Positions 31,853 through 40,423 are shown, numbered from the stretch's first letter. The stretch is 64,000 nt of DNA from Vulcanimicrobiota bacterium (GCA_027459645.1 DAIDHQ010000004.1:1-64000); one strand, 5' to 3'. A program made the numbers and translations. Notes: generated by a model from the sequence alone, not told the origin.

Positions 31853-32329
31853 ATGAAACGTATGCTCGCGATCTGCGGGCTCGCACTTGCCATCGTTGCA
31901 GGCGCGCGCACGCCCGTCTCGGCCGACGGGGCGCCGATCAATTACCACAACGGATACATCAAGATAACCAACGCCGCCAATATGCCGCTCTATATCTACG
32001 GCATTCGGCACGCCCTGGTGCCCGGGGGGGCGCTCGGTATCACGATCGACGGGAAAACGGTCGTGCCTCCCGGCGCTGTGTTCTATGCCAACCGCTGTTG
32101 TTACGCAGCCGGCTCGGAGTACGAAATCGCCGCCTCGTACTATGAAGACCGAGCGGAAGCCGAGCGAGTTCACGCCCTTGCGACGAAGCGGGTCTTTTTG
32201 GAATTATGCCGCCACGGGAGCATATGGCTTGGGTCTGCCGACGTCAAATTTTACGGCGAGCTACGTGCGGGTGTGCGTGAGATCGGCTTTGGGAGTTACC
32301 ACCAAGCGACCCCGGACAGGACGTGCTAG
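31853..32329 (+). CDS. Secreted cysteine-containing protein, tandem copy 1
   Basis: A 158-residue exported protein. Signal peptide MKRMLAICGLALAIVAGA with likely cleavage after VSA near residue 24. The mature part (INYHNGYIKITNAANMPLYI, GALGITIDGKTVVPPGAVFY, then ANRCCYAAGSEYEIAASYYE) looks like a small beta protein with a CC pair and a third cysteine in LELCRHGS. No family recognised. A second copy follows at 32415 with an almost identical first 45 residues. AAGGAA lies 12 bases before ATG. Confidence 0.65.
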   Translation: MKRMLAICGLALAIVAGARTPVSADGAPINYHNGYIKITNAANMPLYIYGIRHALVPGGALGITIDGKTVVPPGAVFYANRCCYAAGSEYEIAASYYEDRAEAERVHALATKRVFLELCRHGSIWLGSADVKFYGELRAGVREIGFGSYHQATPDRTC

Positions 32330-32414
32330 CTGTGTGGTCGCTAACGCTAAGGCGAACCCTCGGCGGCGAGGCTACTCGCGCCGAACTTCTACTGAAACGA
32401 TAGGAATCCAAGAT

Positions 32415-32876
32415 ATGAAACGTATGCTTGCGATCTGCGGGCTCGCACTTGCCATCGTTGCAGGCGCGCGCACGCCGGTTTCGGCCGACGGGGCGCCGAT
32501 CAATTACCACAACGGGTACATCAAGATAACCAACAGGGCGAATCGACCGCTCTATATCTTCGACATCCGGCACGTGCTGTGGTATCGGGGGCCGCTCGGT
32601 ATCACGATCGACGGGCATGCGGTCGTGCCGCCCGGTGGTGTGTTCTACGCCAACCGCTGCTGTTATGCGGCAAGTGCGGCGTACGAAATCGCCGCCTCAT
32701 ACGACGAACATCGAGCGGACGCGGAGCGCTACCACACGCTCATGACGCCGCATGTTACGATGCGGTATTGCCACCACGGGAGCATACCGCTTGGATTTGC
32801 CGACGTTACATTCAACGGTCCCGGGAACGTTGGCGTCTCCATGCCAGCGCAGCAGGGGTCGGCGCAAGAGTGCTAG
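32415..32876 (+). CDS. Secreted cysteine-containing protein, tandem copy 2
   Basis: A 153-residue paralogue of the gene at 31853. The signal peptide is identical, and the mature part keeps INYHNGYIKITN, PLGITIDGHAVVPPGGVFY, ANRCCYAAS and MRYCHHGSIPLG. Differences cluster in the middle (IRHVLWYRG) and at the C-terminus, which lacks the last strand of copy 1 and ends AQQGSAQEC. The 3' flanking bases of both copies also match (CCTCGGCGGCGAG), so the duplicated unit is about 560 bp and includes the intergenic part. Confidence 0.65.
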   Translation: MKRMLAICGLALAIVAGARTPVSADGAPINYHNGYIKITNRANRPLYIFDIRHVLWYRGPLGITIDGHAVVPPGGVFYANRCCYAASAAYEIAASYDEHRADAERYHTLMTPHVTMRYCHHGSIPLGFADVTFNGPGNVGVSMPAQQGSAQEC

Positions 32877-33100
32877 GCCGTGCGGCCGTAACCCCTCTGG
32901 CGAGCCCTCGGCGGCGAGTCGCTATGATCTCGGGGGGGCGCAAGAGTGCATTGTTTGACGCGTAAGCGGCAGATCGTGTTCGCTTGATCCGGCTTACAGG
33001 TGAAACATCTGACCATCGACGATTCGATAAAACATCGAAAAATACGAGAAATTAGCGATTACACGAAAAAGACGCTCCTCGTGGCGAATGAGGTACCGCG

Positions 33101-33316
33101 ATGAAACCCCGAATCAAGCGTAAGTGGAGCCGCGTGACGGCCGCCGAAAAGCGTCCGTGCCAGATGCCCGGCTGTAGCGCAATCGCGAACGAGCGGTGTA
33201 AACAGAATAATTGCGGCGAAGTGATTTGCGGCGCGCATAAAGGCGACCATTCTGCGCTCCACACGTTCCTCGCACGGCAGCGCAAAGAATCGGCTGCGCC
33301 GCGCGGCGGAAGCTAG
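33101..33316 (+). CDS. Small Cys/His-rich protein, probable zinc binder
   Basis: A 71-residue basic protein. CQMPGCSAIANERC, then NNCGEVICGAHKGDH, gives a C-x4-C...C...C-x4-C-x2-H series like small B-box or zinc-knuckle proteins. The N-terminus is Lys/Arg-rich (MKPRIKRKWSRV). GAGGT precedes the start. Before it, 32877-33100 holds no gene I can support; the part near 33010-33080 is AT-rich and may contain its promoter. It converges on the UbiB gene with a four-base overlap. Function unknown. Confidence 0.55.
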   Translation: MKPRIKRKWSRVTAAEKRPCQMPGCSAIANERCKQNNCGEVICGAHKGDHSALHTFLARQRKESAAPRGGS

Positions 33317-34938
33317 TCGCGCCGGAACGATTCGTGCGGGGTCTTTCGAAAGCTCGCCCAGCCGGTACGGAAGAGCCATATCACGGCCAGAGCGATGCCG
33401 ATCCAAAAGATCGGCGCAACTAAACCATGGCCGCCGCGCGGATGGTAGAACGCAAGTAAGATCGTCACGCCGACGATGAGCGCGGAAACGAGCATCGTGG
33501 CATTGGCACGTTCGACGATGCGCTCGAGGCGGCGCAGGATCAATTCGCTCTCTTCGATGCGCGCCCAGACCCGAAGGTTGCCGCGTTCTATGTCGGCGAG
33601 AACGCGGTCCGCGCGTCGCGGCAGTTCCAGCCCGAGTTCCGCCGTTTCCATCGCGGAGCGGCGAGCACGCTGGGCGAACCGTTTCGGATCGAGTTCGGTT
33701 CGAGAAATGCGCTCGGCGACGGGCTCGAGTACGTCCTCGATCGATGTTTGCGGGGAGAGCGTGACCATGATCGATTCCGCAAGCGCGACCGCTTTAAAAA
33801 ACAACGAAACCGGCGCCGGCAGCCGCAATCGGAAATCGCGTGCCAGATCGAGCAGCGCGATCAGCGTTGCACCGGCGCGCGCGCTTTGGAGCGACGAGGA
33901 GAGATCGCGCTCGATAAGGCGCGAAACGCGAGCTTGAAACGCGACGCGATCCACGGGCCTCCGTGGCGGCCCCAGATCGACGAGGCGGTCGGTAAGGCGT
34001 TGTTCGTCCCGCCGGCTCAGCGCCAGAAGGATGTCGCCGAGATGACGGCGCTGCTCTTCCGAAAAGCGCCCCACCATGCCGAAATCGACGAATCCAACGG
34101 TGCCGTCATCGCGAAAGACCACGTTGCCCGGGTGCGGGTCGGCGTAAAACACGCCGTGCACCAATGCCGGCTCGAGCAAGAAGCGGGCGATGCGTTCGAC
34201 TGCGGCAGTGCTCGTTTCTTCGTCCAGCGAGAAACCGTCGTTGAGCTTCCATCCCTCAACGTAGGTCAGCGTCAAGACGCGGTCCGTCGAGAACTCGGAA
34301 ACGACCGAAGGGAGCGCGATGCCGTCGCGCTCTTCGTCGAACATGCTTCGGAAAGTGTTGATATTGGCTGCTTCGTGCGTATAGCTCAGCTCTGCGCGCA
34401 GCATGTCCGAGAACTCTTCGATCAAACCGGACACGTCGTACTCCGCGAGTTCCGGAACGAACGACGCGGCTCGATGCGCGAAGCTGCCAAGAATTTCGAG
34501 ATCCTGTTCTACGTCCGCGCGCACGCCGGGTTTGCGAACTTTCACGATCGCGGAGCGGCCGTCGAGAAGTTGGGCGGCGTGAACCTGCCCGATCGACGCG
34601 CACGCGAGCGGCTCGATCTCGAACGATTCGAAGAGGTCGAAGGGTGATGCGCCGAGCTCGCTTTCGATCGCCTCGACGATAAGTCCGGGATCGATGGGAT
34701 GCACGGAATCCTGAAGTTTTGAAAGCTCTACGGTGTAGGTTTCCGGTAGGATATCGCCGCGAGTCGAAAGCAACTGCGCGAGCTTCACGAACGTCGTGCC
34801 GAGTTCGTCGCAGGCTTCGCGCAGTTGTCGCGCGGCGCGTTCCGAGCGAAGATCGGTTCCGGCTGCAAGACCGTGTTTGGCAAAGACCGCGACGATTTCG
34901 CGGACGCGTTCGCTCGTATGGTTAGCCGCGTCGTGCAT
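33313..34938 (-). CDS. ABC1/UbiB family atypical protein kinase-like protein
   Basis: A 541-residue protein. The KxGQ-type extension appears as GTTFVKLAQLLSTRGDILP. Then come the Ala-rich nucleotide loop CASIGQVHAAQL, the ion-pair Lys in SAIVKVRKPG, the catalytic loop YADPHPGNVVF and the metal Asp in GFVDFGMVGR. Two transmembrane helices end the protein (ATMLVSALIVGVTILLAFY and APIFWIGIALAVIWLF), the standard UbiB layout. Family members are ATPases that support ubiquinone or other isoprenoid-lipid synthesis or transport. No quinone genes are nearby. The region to the divergent gene at 35128 is 189 bases. Confidence 0.9.
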   Translation of the reverse strand: MHDAANHTSERVREIVAVFAKHGLAAGTDLRSERAARQLREACDELGTTFVKLAQLLSTRGDILPETYTVELSKLQDSVHPIDPGLIVEAIESELGASPFDLFESFEIEPLACASIGQVHAAQLLDGRSAIVKVRKPGVRADVEQDLEILGSFAHRAASFVPELAEYDVSGLIEEFSDMLRAELSYTHEAANINTFRSMFDEERDGIALPSVVSEFSTDRVLTLTYVEGWKLNDGFSLDEETSTAAVERIARFLLEPALVHGVFYADPHPGNVVFRDDGTVGFVDFGMVGRFSEEQRRHLGDILLALSRRDEQRLTDRLVDLGPPRRPVDRVAFQARVSRLIERDLSSSLQSARAGATLIALLDLARDFRLRLPAPVSLFFKAVALAESIMVTLSPQTSIEDVLEPVAERISRTELDPKRFAQRARRSAMETAELGLELPRRADRVLADIERGNLRVWARIEESELILRRLERIVERANATMLVSALIVGVTILLAFYHPRGGHGLVAPIFWIGIALAVIWLFRTGWASFRKTPHESFRRD

Positions 34939-35127
34939 GCACCGAGTATTCCCCTGGATGCACGCTGCTAATGCGACCCCTCGGCGAGAGAGTTATCAGC
35001 AAACTCTCAAGCGTCTATCAGGTCAGATAAAAAGCCGCCGGAAGCTTCCGAGCGCACGAACGTTTCGCGCTTCTTAAGCGTTCTCTCATCGTAACTGAAC
35101 AAGCGCACCTTCGGAAGGGGAGTAGAT

Positions 35128-36834
35128 ATGCTTCATCCTCTGGTTCGACGCGTCCGACGCACGTTATGTGCGCTCGGCGTTCTCACATTCGCCGGTCTTC
35201 ATCTGCCGCTGGCGGCTCGTGCATACGACGCTCCGGGTATTGCCCGGATCGGTGCGGTCGTCGGGAACGTGGCGATCAGGCACGGCGACTCGTCGGAAGA
35301 TATGGCCGTCGTCCTAAACGCACCGCTCGAAGCCGGCGATTATCTTTCTACCGGCGGGGGCGGGCGCGCGGAGGTGCAGCTCGACGGATACGACGCGATT
35401 CGTGTAGACGAACGTTCGCAAGTGCGTTTCACGCAGCTCGACGGGACCGACGACGTCGCGCAGCTGGCGATTGGAACCATCGAAATGCGCGTCTTTGACG
35501 GATCGACGTTGCAATTGCGCGTTCAGACGCCATCGGTCGACGTCGTGCCCGCCCGCAGCGGTGCATACGTCGTAAAGGTCGATGCGCGCGGGAATACCTA
35601 TGTGACCGCACGTCGCGGGCGCGTTACGGTCGTCACACCGCAAGGTTCGCAAGACGTCGTGCCCGGATCGACGATGGAGATTGCCGGATCCGCGGCAGAC
35701 CCGGAGTATAAAATCCTCGCCGCGGGTCCCGAAACGGGCTTCGATCGCTGGAATAACGATCGCGATCGCATCGCGTATCAAGTTGCAAGTCTCGCGCCCT
35801 ATGAATATCTGGATCCGGCGATTGCCGGCGCGGCGGACTTGGCACAAAACGGCGATTGGGTCAACGTGCAAGGCCAGGGCGAAGCGTGGCATCCGCGCGA
35901 CGAGAGTCCGGATTGGACGCCCTACAGCGACGGCTCGTGGAGCTACGAGCCATACTACGGTTACACGTGGGTCGGAGACGAACCCTGGGGATGGGCGCCG
36001 TACCACTACGGCCGCTGGTTCTTCGTGGACGGTATCGGATGGGTCTGGTCGCCCGGTGCGCGCGCGAGTGCGTTTGCCTGGGCACCGGCGCTGGTGGCCT
36101 TCTTCGAATTCGGAAACGGCGACGCCAACATCGGTTGGGTGCCGCTTGCGCCGGGCGAAGACGTGCAGCCGTGGTGGGGCCCGAGTTCCACGACGATCGT
36201 CTATAACACGACGGTCGTGATCAATCAGTACCAAAACGTCAATCGCGATATCGTCGCGCTGAACGTTACGCGTTGGCACAACGGCGACTTCCGCGACGTA
36301 CGCCGCGTTCCGATCGGCTCCGTAACGCACGTTCGCACGATCGGTCGCATTCCGCTCGCGCCTTCGCCCGCAAACTATCGCTTCGGCCCGGCCCGGGCAA
36401 AGGTGCCGGTCATGCCGTCGCGCTTTGCGCCGATCGCACGCCGCGAACCGATTCCCGTCGTGACGGTTCCGGTGCATACGTGGACGCGTTTCCAACCCGT
36501 TCGCGCGGTGCATCAGCCGGTGAGTCTGGCGCCCATCTATCGCCGCAGCGCTCCGGTATACCGTATGCCGCAACCAGCACCGCGCCATGTTGCGCCGGTG
36601 TATTCGCACCCGTCGCCCATCCATCGCCGCAGCGCTCCGGTGTACCGTATGCCGCAACCTGCGCCGCGCCATGTTGCGCCGGTGTATTCGCACCCGTCGC
36701 CCATCCATCGCCGCAGCGCTCCGATCGAACGCAGCGCTCCGGTCCGACGCGTTCCCGCTGCGCGCCACTCGCCGCATCCGCTCACCCCACACGGTCCCTT
36801 GACTCACGTTGATACGACAAGGAGCGCCTCATGA
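35128..36834 (+). CDS. Exported FecR-domain protein with WGWAPYHYGRW repeats and a repetitive C-terminus
   Basis: A 568-residue protein with AGGGGAG before ATG. The signal peptide covers about residues 1-33 (ALGVLTFAGLHLPLAARA). A FecR-like beta domain (IGAVVGNVAIRHGD, GDYLSTGGGGRAEVQLDGY, DERSQVRF) runs to about residue 190. The middle has aromatic motifs (WSYEPYYGYTWVGDEPWGWA, PYHYGRWFFVDGIGWVWSPG) like DUF6600-type secreted proteins. The Pro/Arg/His-rich C-terminus contains two exact 28-residue repeats. Probably an envelope surface protein; sensing is not implied. The 160-residue exported protein overlaps its end (ATGA). Confidence 0.75.
   Translation: MLHPLVRRVRRTLCALGVLTFAGLHLPLAARAYDAPGIARIGAVVGNVAIRHGDSSEDMAVVLNAPLEAGDYLSTGGGGRAEVQLDGYDAIRVDERSQVRFTQLDGTDDVAQLAIGTIEMRVFDGSTLQLRVQTPSVDVVPARSGAYVVKVDARGNTYVTARRGRVTVVTPQGSQDVVPGSTMEIAGSAADPEYKILAAGPETGFDRWNNDRDRIAYQVASLAPYEYLDPAIAGAADLAQNGDWVNVQGQGEAWHPRDESPDWTPYSDGSWSYEPYYGYTWVGDEPWGWAPYHYGRWFFVDGIGWVWSPGARASAFAWAPALVAFFEFGNGDANIGWVPLAPGEDVQPWWGPSSTTIVYNTTVVINQYQNVNRDIVALNVTRWHNGDFRDVRRVPIGSVTHVRTIGRIPLAPSPANYRFGPARAKVPVMPSRFAPIARREPIPVVTVPVHTWTRFQPVRAVHQPVSLAPIYRRSAPVYRMPQPAPRHVAPVYSHPSPIHRRSAPVYRMPQPAPRHVAPVYSHPSPIHRRSAPIERSAPVRRVPAARHSPHPLTPHGPLTHVDTTRSAS
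36541..36723 (+). repeat. 84-bp tandem repeat in the FecR-type gene
   Basis: Units 36541-36624 and 36625-36708 are nearly identical, with a third partial copy of 15 bases. Each encodes RRSAPVYRMPQPAPR then HVAPVYSHPSPIH. The in-frame length (28 codons) allows slippage without a frameshift. Confidence 0.95.
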
Positions 36835-37313
36835 AACGACTCATCATCGGAATCTGCGCCGTGCTGCTCGCGACGGGCGTTTACGGTCGGGCAATGGCCG
36901 GTATCACGCCGGGAGCGGCCCCCGCCGACGAATACTTCGGCCGGCGCCACGAGAGCATCTTAGAAATCCGCAATCGGCTCGATCGTCTGGAGGCGCGTCC
37001 CGACGTCGATCAGCGCATGCTGGGCGAAATGGACTCGATCGCCGGCTGTCTTTTAGATTGGCAGCAGCAGTATCCGGCGGACCCATGGGTTCCTCACGCG
37101 TTTGTGCGATTGCTCGTGCAGTATCACCGGATCCAAGCGGATAACGATCCGCGCGCCATGCGGTTGCGGCGAGTGATGGAAACCGCATACGGCGGTTCAA
37201 ACGAAACGCGACGCATGGAAGAGCTGCTCGCCGGCCAGAACGACGCACACGTCGATACCGGCGACTGGCAACACTTCGACGCGTCGCGCGATGGTGATGG
37301 AGGCGGAGGGTGA
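36831..37313 (+). CDS. Exported hypothetical protein
   Basis: A 160-residue protein starting at an ATG overlapping the upstream stop (ATGA). The signal peptide is MKRLIIGICAVLLATGVYG with cleavage near residue 23. The mature part is helical (ESILEIRNRLDRLEARPDVD, IAGCLLDWQQQYPADPWVPH) and has a DPRAMRLRRVMETAY segment and a Gly/Asp-rich end. One cysteine. No family recognised. It is presumably co-expressed with the FecR-type protein and acts in the envelope. Confidence 0.6.
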   Translation: MKRLIIGICAVLLATGVYGRAMAGITPGAAPADEYFGRRHESILEIRNRLDRLEARPDVDQRMLGEMDSIAGCLLDWQQQYPADPWVPHAFVRLLVQYHRIQADNDPRAMRLRRVMETAYGGSNETRRMEELLAGQNDAHVDTGDWQHFDASRDGDGGGG

Positions 37314-37314
37314 G

Positions 37315-37662
37315 TTAGCCGCCGACCTTCTTGAGGCGTTCGTTTGCGTTGTTCATGATGTAGATCTTGTCGGCGTGGCGGATGCCGAGTGCCTTTTGAT
37401 CGTAAACGATTGCAACGTAACGGCCCGGCTTGACGTCTTTCATCTGATACGTCGCCGCGCCGTTGTCGTTGAGTACTTGATCGAAATGGGGAACGAGTAC
37501 GAAACTCAAGGTCTGGTGCGTGTGGGGGTCGGTGACCTTGATGTTGTTGGTCGAGACGTGGTTGACGATCCCGTAGAAAACGCTCGCGGCGGAAGCCACG
37601 TTCGGAACGAGGATGGCGACGGCCATCGCCAGGGCCGAAAAGGTACGAATCAATATAGCCAT
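37315..37662 (-). CDS. Small exported protein
   Basis: A 115-residue protein with a signal peptide (ILIRTFSALAMAVAILVPNVASA). The mature part is beta-rich (VFYGIVNHVSTNNIKVTDPH, SFVLVPHFDQVL, VKPGRYVAIVYDQKALG) and resembles a small OB- or transthyretin-like periplasmic domain; the ending NERLKKVGG is basic. No named family. Its ATG is only 16 bases from the divergent rnhA ATG, and a TATAAC box ends six bases upstream of it, so the mRNA may be leaderless. Confidence 0.6.
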   Translation of the reverse strand: MAILIRTFSALAMAVAILVPNVASAASVFYGIVNHVSTNNIKVTDPHTHQTLSFVLVPHFDQVLNDNGAATYQMKDVKPGRYVAIVYDQKALGIRHADKIYIMNNANERLKKVGG

Positions 37663-37674
37663 ACAATTGTTATA
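37662..37674. promoter_or_regulatory. Overlapping divergent -10 boxes, probable leaderless promoter pair
   Basis: The 16 bases between the two start codons contain TACAAT (37662-37667, plus strand) and TATAAC (37674-37669, minus strand) around the palindrome ACAATTGT. The minus-strand box lies six bases from its ATG, the distance seen for leaderless transcripts; the plus box is 11 bases from ATG. No Shine-Dalgarno fits either gene. Confidence 0.5.
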
Positions 37675-37678
37675 CCCG

Positions 37679-38119
37679 ATGACGCTCTTCGATCAGCTCC
37701 CCTTCGACGCGATTCTCTTTGCGGACGGCGGCTCCCGAGGCAACCCGGGGCCGGCGGCTAGCGGGGCGGTGTTGGTCGACCCCCACGGGCAGGTCCTCGA
37801 CGAGGTCGGCCGCTACCTCGGTATCGCCACCAATAACGTGGCGGAGTGGACGGCCCTGTGCATCGGACTCGAACGTGCGAAGGAACGGGGCCTGCGGACG
37901 CTCGCCGTGAGAATGGATTCCGAGCTGGTCGTGAAGCAAATGCGCGGGGAATATCGCGTAAAGCACGCCGATCTGCAGCCGCTCCATAGGCGGGCTCAGA
38001 CCCTGTTGCGCTCGTTCGAGCACGTGGAGATCAAGCACATTCCTCGCAAGCAGAACGGGCTTGCGGATTCCCTGGTCAACGAGGTACTCGACCAGGAAGC
38101 GGAGGCGGCCTCTCCGTAG
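37679..38119 (+). CDS. rnhA: Ribonuclease HI
   Basis: A 146-residue protein with the RNase H fold: ILFADGGSRGNPGPAASGAV (first catalytic Asp), NVAEWTALCIGLERAKERG (Glu), VRMDSELVVKQMRGEY (Asp), and HIPRKQNGLADSLVNEVLD (His and the last Asp). The NNVAEW and KHIPRKQN forms fit the short HI type found in many non-proteobacteria. It degrades the RNA strand of RNA-DNA hybrids. Starting further upstream would run through the divergent exported gene, so I take ATG 37679. Confidence 0.92.
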   Translation: MTLFDQLPFDAILFADGGSRGNPGPAASGAVLVDPHGQVLDEVGRYLGIATNNVAEWTALCIGLERAKERGLRTLAVRMDSELVVKQMRGEYRVKHADLQPLHRRAQTLLRSFEHVEIKHIPRKQNGLADSLVNEVLDQEAEAASP

Positions 38120-38128
38120 CCTGCGCGG

Positions 38129-38776
38129 ATGCGGCGTTTTCCCACAACCCTGTTCATCGTGGCCCTCGTGGTCGTTTTTGCGATCAGCGGGTATTTCATC
38201 TACTGGAAGACCGAATGGAATCGCTTCAACGAGGTTGCCAAGCTCGAGAAGGCGCCCAGCCGAATCTACGCCGACCTTCTGATCCGTTACGACAAGCCCC
38301 CGGTGTATGAAGAAGAGTATAAGATGAGCGACATCGAGGGCATCTCCACGTTTACCTATCGCATTCGTTCCTATGCCGGCAAGCAGATCTCCATTACGGC
38401 ACCGCCCGCGCGCATGTACGACGTGAGCTTTTTGTTCGGCGCACTGGTGGAAGACGGCGTGTGGAAGATCGTGAATAAACCGCCCGTCGGCAATACGTCG
38501 ATCCACTACCGGGTCTACGTGAAGCAAGTCATCGACTTTAAGCAAGGCGATCGCACGATCACCTTTACGGATCCGCACTACTGGGCGACGACCGCGGGCC
38601 GTCAGTATCACATCGACTTGAGCAAGAACCGCCCCCAGGACTTGCTGAAGCTCGACAGTACGACCCTCGCCGATCCGCGCTATCAAAAGATCGTCGACGA
38701 CTTCCGGAACTTTGGGCCGCCGTCGTTTCGAGCCCGAATTGCCGCCGCGCGTACGTCGCTCGGTTTGAAGCCCTGA
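38129..38776 (+). CDS. Membrane-anchored hypothetical protein
   Basis: A 215-residue protein with one N-terminal transmembrane segment (TLFIVALVVVFAISGYFIYW), followed by an extracytoplasmic mixed domain (IEGISTFTYRIRSYAGKQIS, ISITAPPARMYDVSFLFGAL, VWKIVNKPPVGNTSIHYRVY). No family recognised. It lies nine bases after rnhA, and its TGA overlaps the ATG of the polysaccharide deacetylase by one base (TGATG), so it may work with that envelope enzyme. Confidence 0.6.
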   Translation: MRRFPTTLFIVALVVVFAISGYFIYWKTEWNRFNEVAKLEKAPSRIYADLLIRYDKPPVYEEEYKMSDIEGISTFTYRIRSYAGKQISITAPPARMYDVSFLFGALVEDGVWKIVNKPPVGNTSIHYRVYVKQVIDFKQGDRTITFTDPHYWATTAGRQYHIDLSKNRPQDLLKLDSTTLADPRYQKIVDDFRNFGPPSFRARIAAARTSLGLKP

Positions 38777-39573
38777 TGCGCGCGCGACCGCTGTCTCGAC
38801 CCATGGGCGTCGCGCGCGGTGCGTTCCTCGTCGCGTTTCTTGCACTTGCGTGTTTCGCTCTCTACGAATACGTCGAAAATCCATCGAATCAACTCTTTGG
38901 CAAGACGCTCGTCAGCGGGCCGGCGCACGATCGCGTCGTTGCGCTCACCTACGACGACGGACCGAACCCTCCGTACACGACCGCGATCTTGCACGTGCTC
39001 GAGCGCGAACACGTCCCGGCGACGTTCTTCGTGGTAGGCCGCGCCGCGCAGGCGTTTCCTTCGGTCGTCGATCGAGAATTTCGTGACGGCGATGCGATCG
39101 GCAACCACACCTGGAATCACGCGCATTTGATCGTGATGTCCCCCGCCGCCGTGCGCAGCAGCCTCGAACGAACCGACGAGGCGATTTATCGCGCGACGGG
39201 AATCCACACGCACCTAATGCGGCCGCCATTCGGGGCGCGAGATTGGCTCGTGTTGCAACAAGCGCGTGCTTTAGGGTATACGCCCGTCATGTGGTCCGTG
39301 CCGCTCGCCCGCGATTGGGAAGACCCACCCCCTGCGGTAATTGCCTCGCGCATTCTACCCTACGTCAAAGACGGCTCGATCATCGTGCTGCACGACGGCA
39401 ATCGCGGCATTCTGTGTGCGCGCATCCATGCGCCGGCGCACGTGTGCGATCGCTCGAGCGACATACGAGCAACGTCTTTAATCGTGGACGCCCTAAAGCG
39501 GCGCGGCTTCCGCTTTGTAACGATTCCGCAGTTGCTTGCGCTCAAGCGTAGATCCTATCATTCCAACGGATGA
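38776..39573 (+). CDS. Polysaccharide deacetylase (NodB family)
   Basis: A 265-residue protein with an N-terminal membrane anchor or uncleaved signal (RGAFLVAFLALACFALYEYV). The NodB motifs are complete: motif 1 LTYDDGPNPPYT (catalytic Asp and metal Asp), motif 2 GNHTWNHAHL (metal His pair), motif 3 MRPPFGARDW, motif 4 near PVMWSVPLARDWEDP, motif 5 IIVLHDGNR. It removes N- or O-acetyl groups from an envelope glycan such as peptidoglycan or an exopolysaccharide; the substrate is undecided. Coupled to the membrane-anchored gene upstream. It converges with the DUF3465-like gene with a 32-base overlap. Confidence 0.92.
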   Translation: MRARPLSRPMGVARGAFLVAFLALACFALYEYVENPSNQLFGKTLVSGPAHDRVVALTYDDGPNPPYTTAILHVLEREHVPATFFVVGRAAQAFPSVVDREFRDGDAIGNHTWNHAHLIVMSPAAVRSSLERTDEAIYRATGIHTHLMRPPFGARDWLVLQQARALGYTPVMWSVPLARDWEDPPPAVIASRILPYVKDGSIIVLHDGNRGILCARIHAPAHVCDRSSDIRATSLIVDALKRRGFRFVTIPQLLALKRRSYHSNG

Positions 39574-39835
39574 AGCCATCGGGATGCTGGTGCGCGGGAT
39601 CGTGATGCGTCCAGTGAATGATCGGCGATGCTTTGCCCGGATCGTGAACGAGGTCGCCTCGAACCTCGATCGAGTCACCGGGACGCACCGGAACACGCGG
39701 CGCGATGGCGACGTTGTCGATGACTTGGACGTTTCCAAGTCGCGTCTGGATGCCGAATTGCTCGTGTTCGCAATGCGTGTGGCTGCCGTAGAAAAACGTG
39801 GGGGCCGTCGTAACCGTCCCGGTCAAATCCGTCAT
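39542..39835 (-). CDS. DUF3465-like small protein
   Basis: A 97-residue protein. I start at MTDLTGTVTTAPTFFYGSH because the longer frame runs through the divergent acetyltransferase gene. THCEHEQFGIQTRLG, DNVAIAPRVPVRPGDSIEV, and SPIIHWTHHDPAHQHPDGFI match the pattern of DUF3465 proteins, in particular the IHWTHHDP box. The fold should be a small OB-like beta barrel; no activity is known. It lacks the signal peptide many members have. Confidence 0.75.
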   Translation of the reverse strand: MTDLTGTVTTAPTFFYGSHTHCEHEQFGIQTRLGNVQVIDNVAIAPRVPVRPGDSIEVRGDLVHDPGKASPIIHWTHHDPAHQHPDGFIRWNDRIYA

Positions 39836-39886
39836 GTTCGTCGCTCCCTTCGCCGTTCGTTCACGCGAAGCAAAGGCGGCGGCTAG

Positions 39887-40423
39887 ATGCGTTCGCTTCT
39901 GACCGAGCGTTTGCGGCTCGTCCCGGTGACCGCGGAAAACGCCGACCTGTTGTGGGAGTTGCTGCAGAAGCCCGATCTTCGCGATTATCAGGATCTGCCC
40001 GAGGTCGATCGTGCGCAGTTCCGGCGAACCGTCGCAGCCCGTCCTCGCCGGCTGCAGCCCGGTGCGTGGGGCCGATTCGAATGGTTGCTGTATCTCGAGG
40101 GCATCGGTGAAGCGGTCGGGTGGGCGTCGCTGCGCATCGCGGAACGATCGATATCGTCGGGCGAAGTGGGCTATAGCGTCGTGCGCGAGTATCGCGGCCG
40201 CGGCATTGCTACCGAAGCCTTGCGCGCGGTCGTCAAGGAAGCGTTTGAGACGCTCACGCTGCGCCGCGTTCGAGCCTACTGCGTGCCAGACAATGTTGCC
40301 TCGCGCCAAGTGCTGCGCAACGCCGGATTCGAAGAAGACGGCGTGCTGCCGCATGGCGCGACCGTGCGGGGACGGCCGGTCGACGTGCTGGGATACGTGC
40401 TCAATCGTCCCAGCGAACCGTAA
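39887..40423 (+). CDS. GNAT N-acetyltransferase (RimJ-like)
   Basis: A 178-residue protein. MRSLLTERLRLVPVTAENA is the typical RimJ/RimL-type start, GEVGYSVVREYRGRGIATEA holds the acetyl-CoA pyrophosphate loop (R/QxxGxG/A), and RVRAYCVPDNVASRQVLRNA, then GFEEDG is the usual C-terminal motif. The substrate may be a protein N-terminus, an amino acid or a small molecule; it cannot be told. It overlaps the convergent Nudix gene by 23 bases. Confidence 0.85.
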   Translation: MRSLLTERLRLVPVTAENADLLWELLQKPDLRDYQDLPEVDRAQFRRTVAARPRRLQPGAWGRFEWLLYLEGIGEAVGWASLRIAERSISSGEVGYSVVREYRGRGIATEALRAVVKEAFETLTLRRVRAYCVPDNVASRQVLRNAGFEEDGVLPHGATVRGRPVDVLGYVLNRPSEP

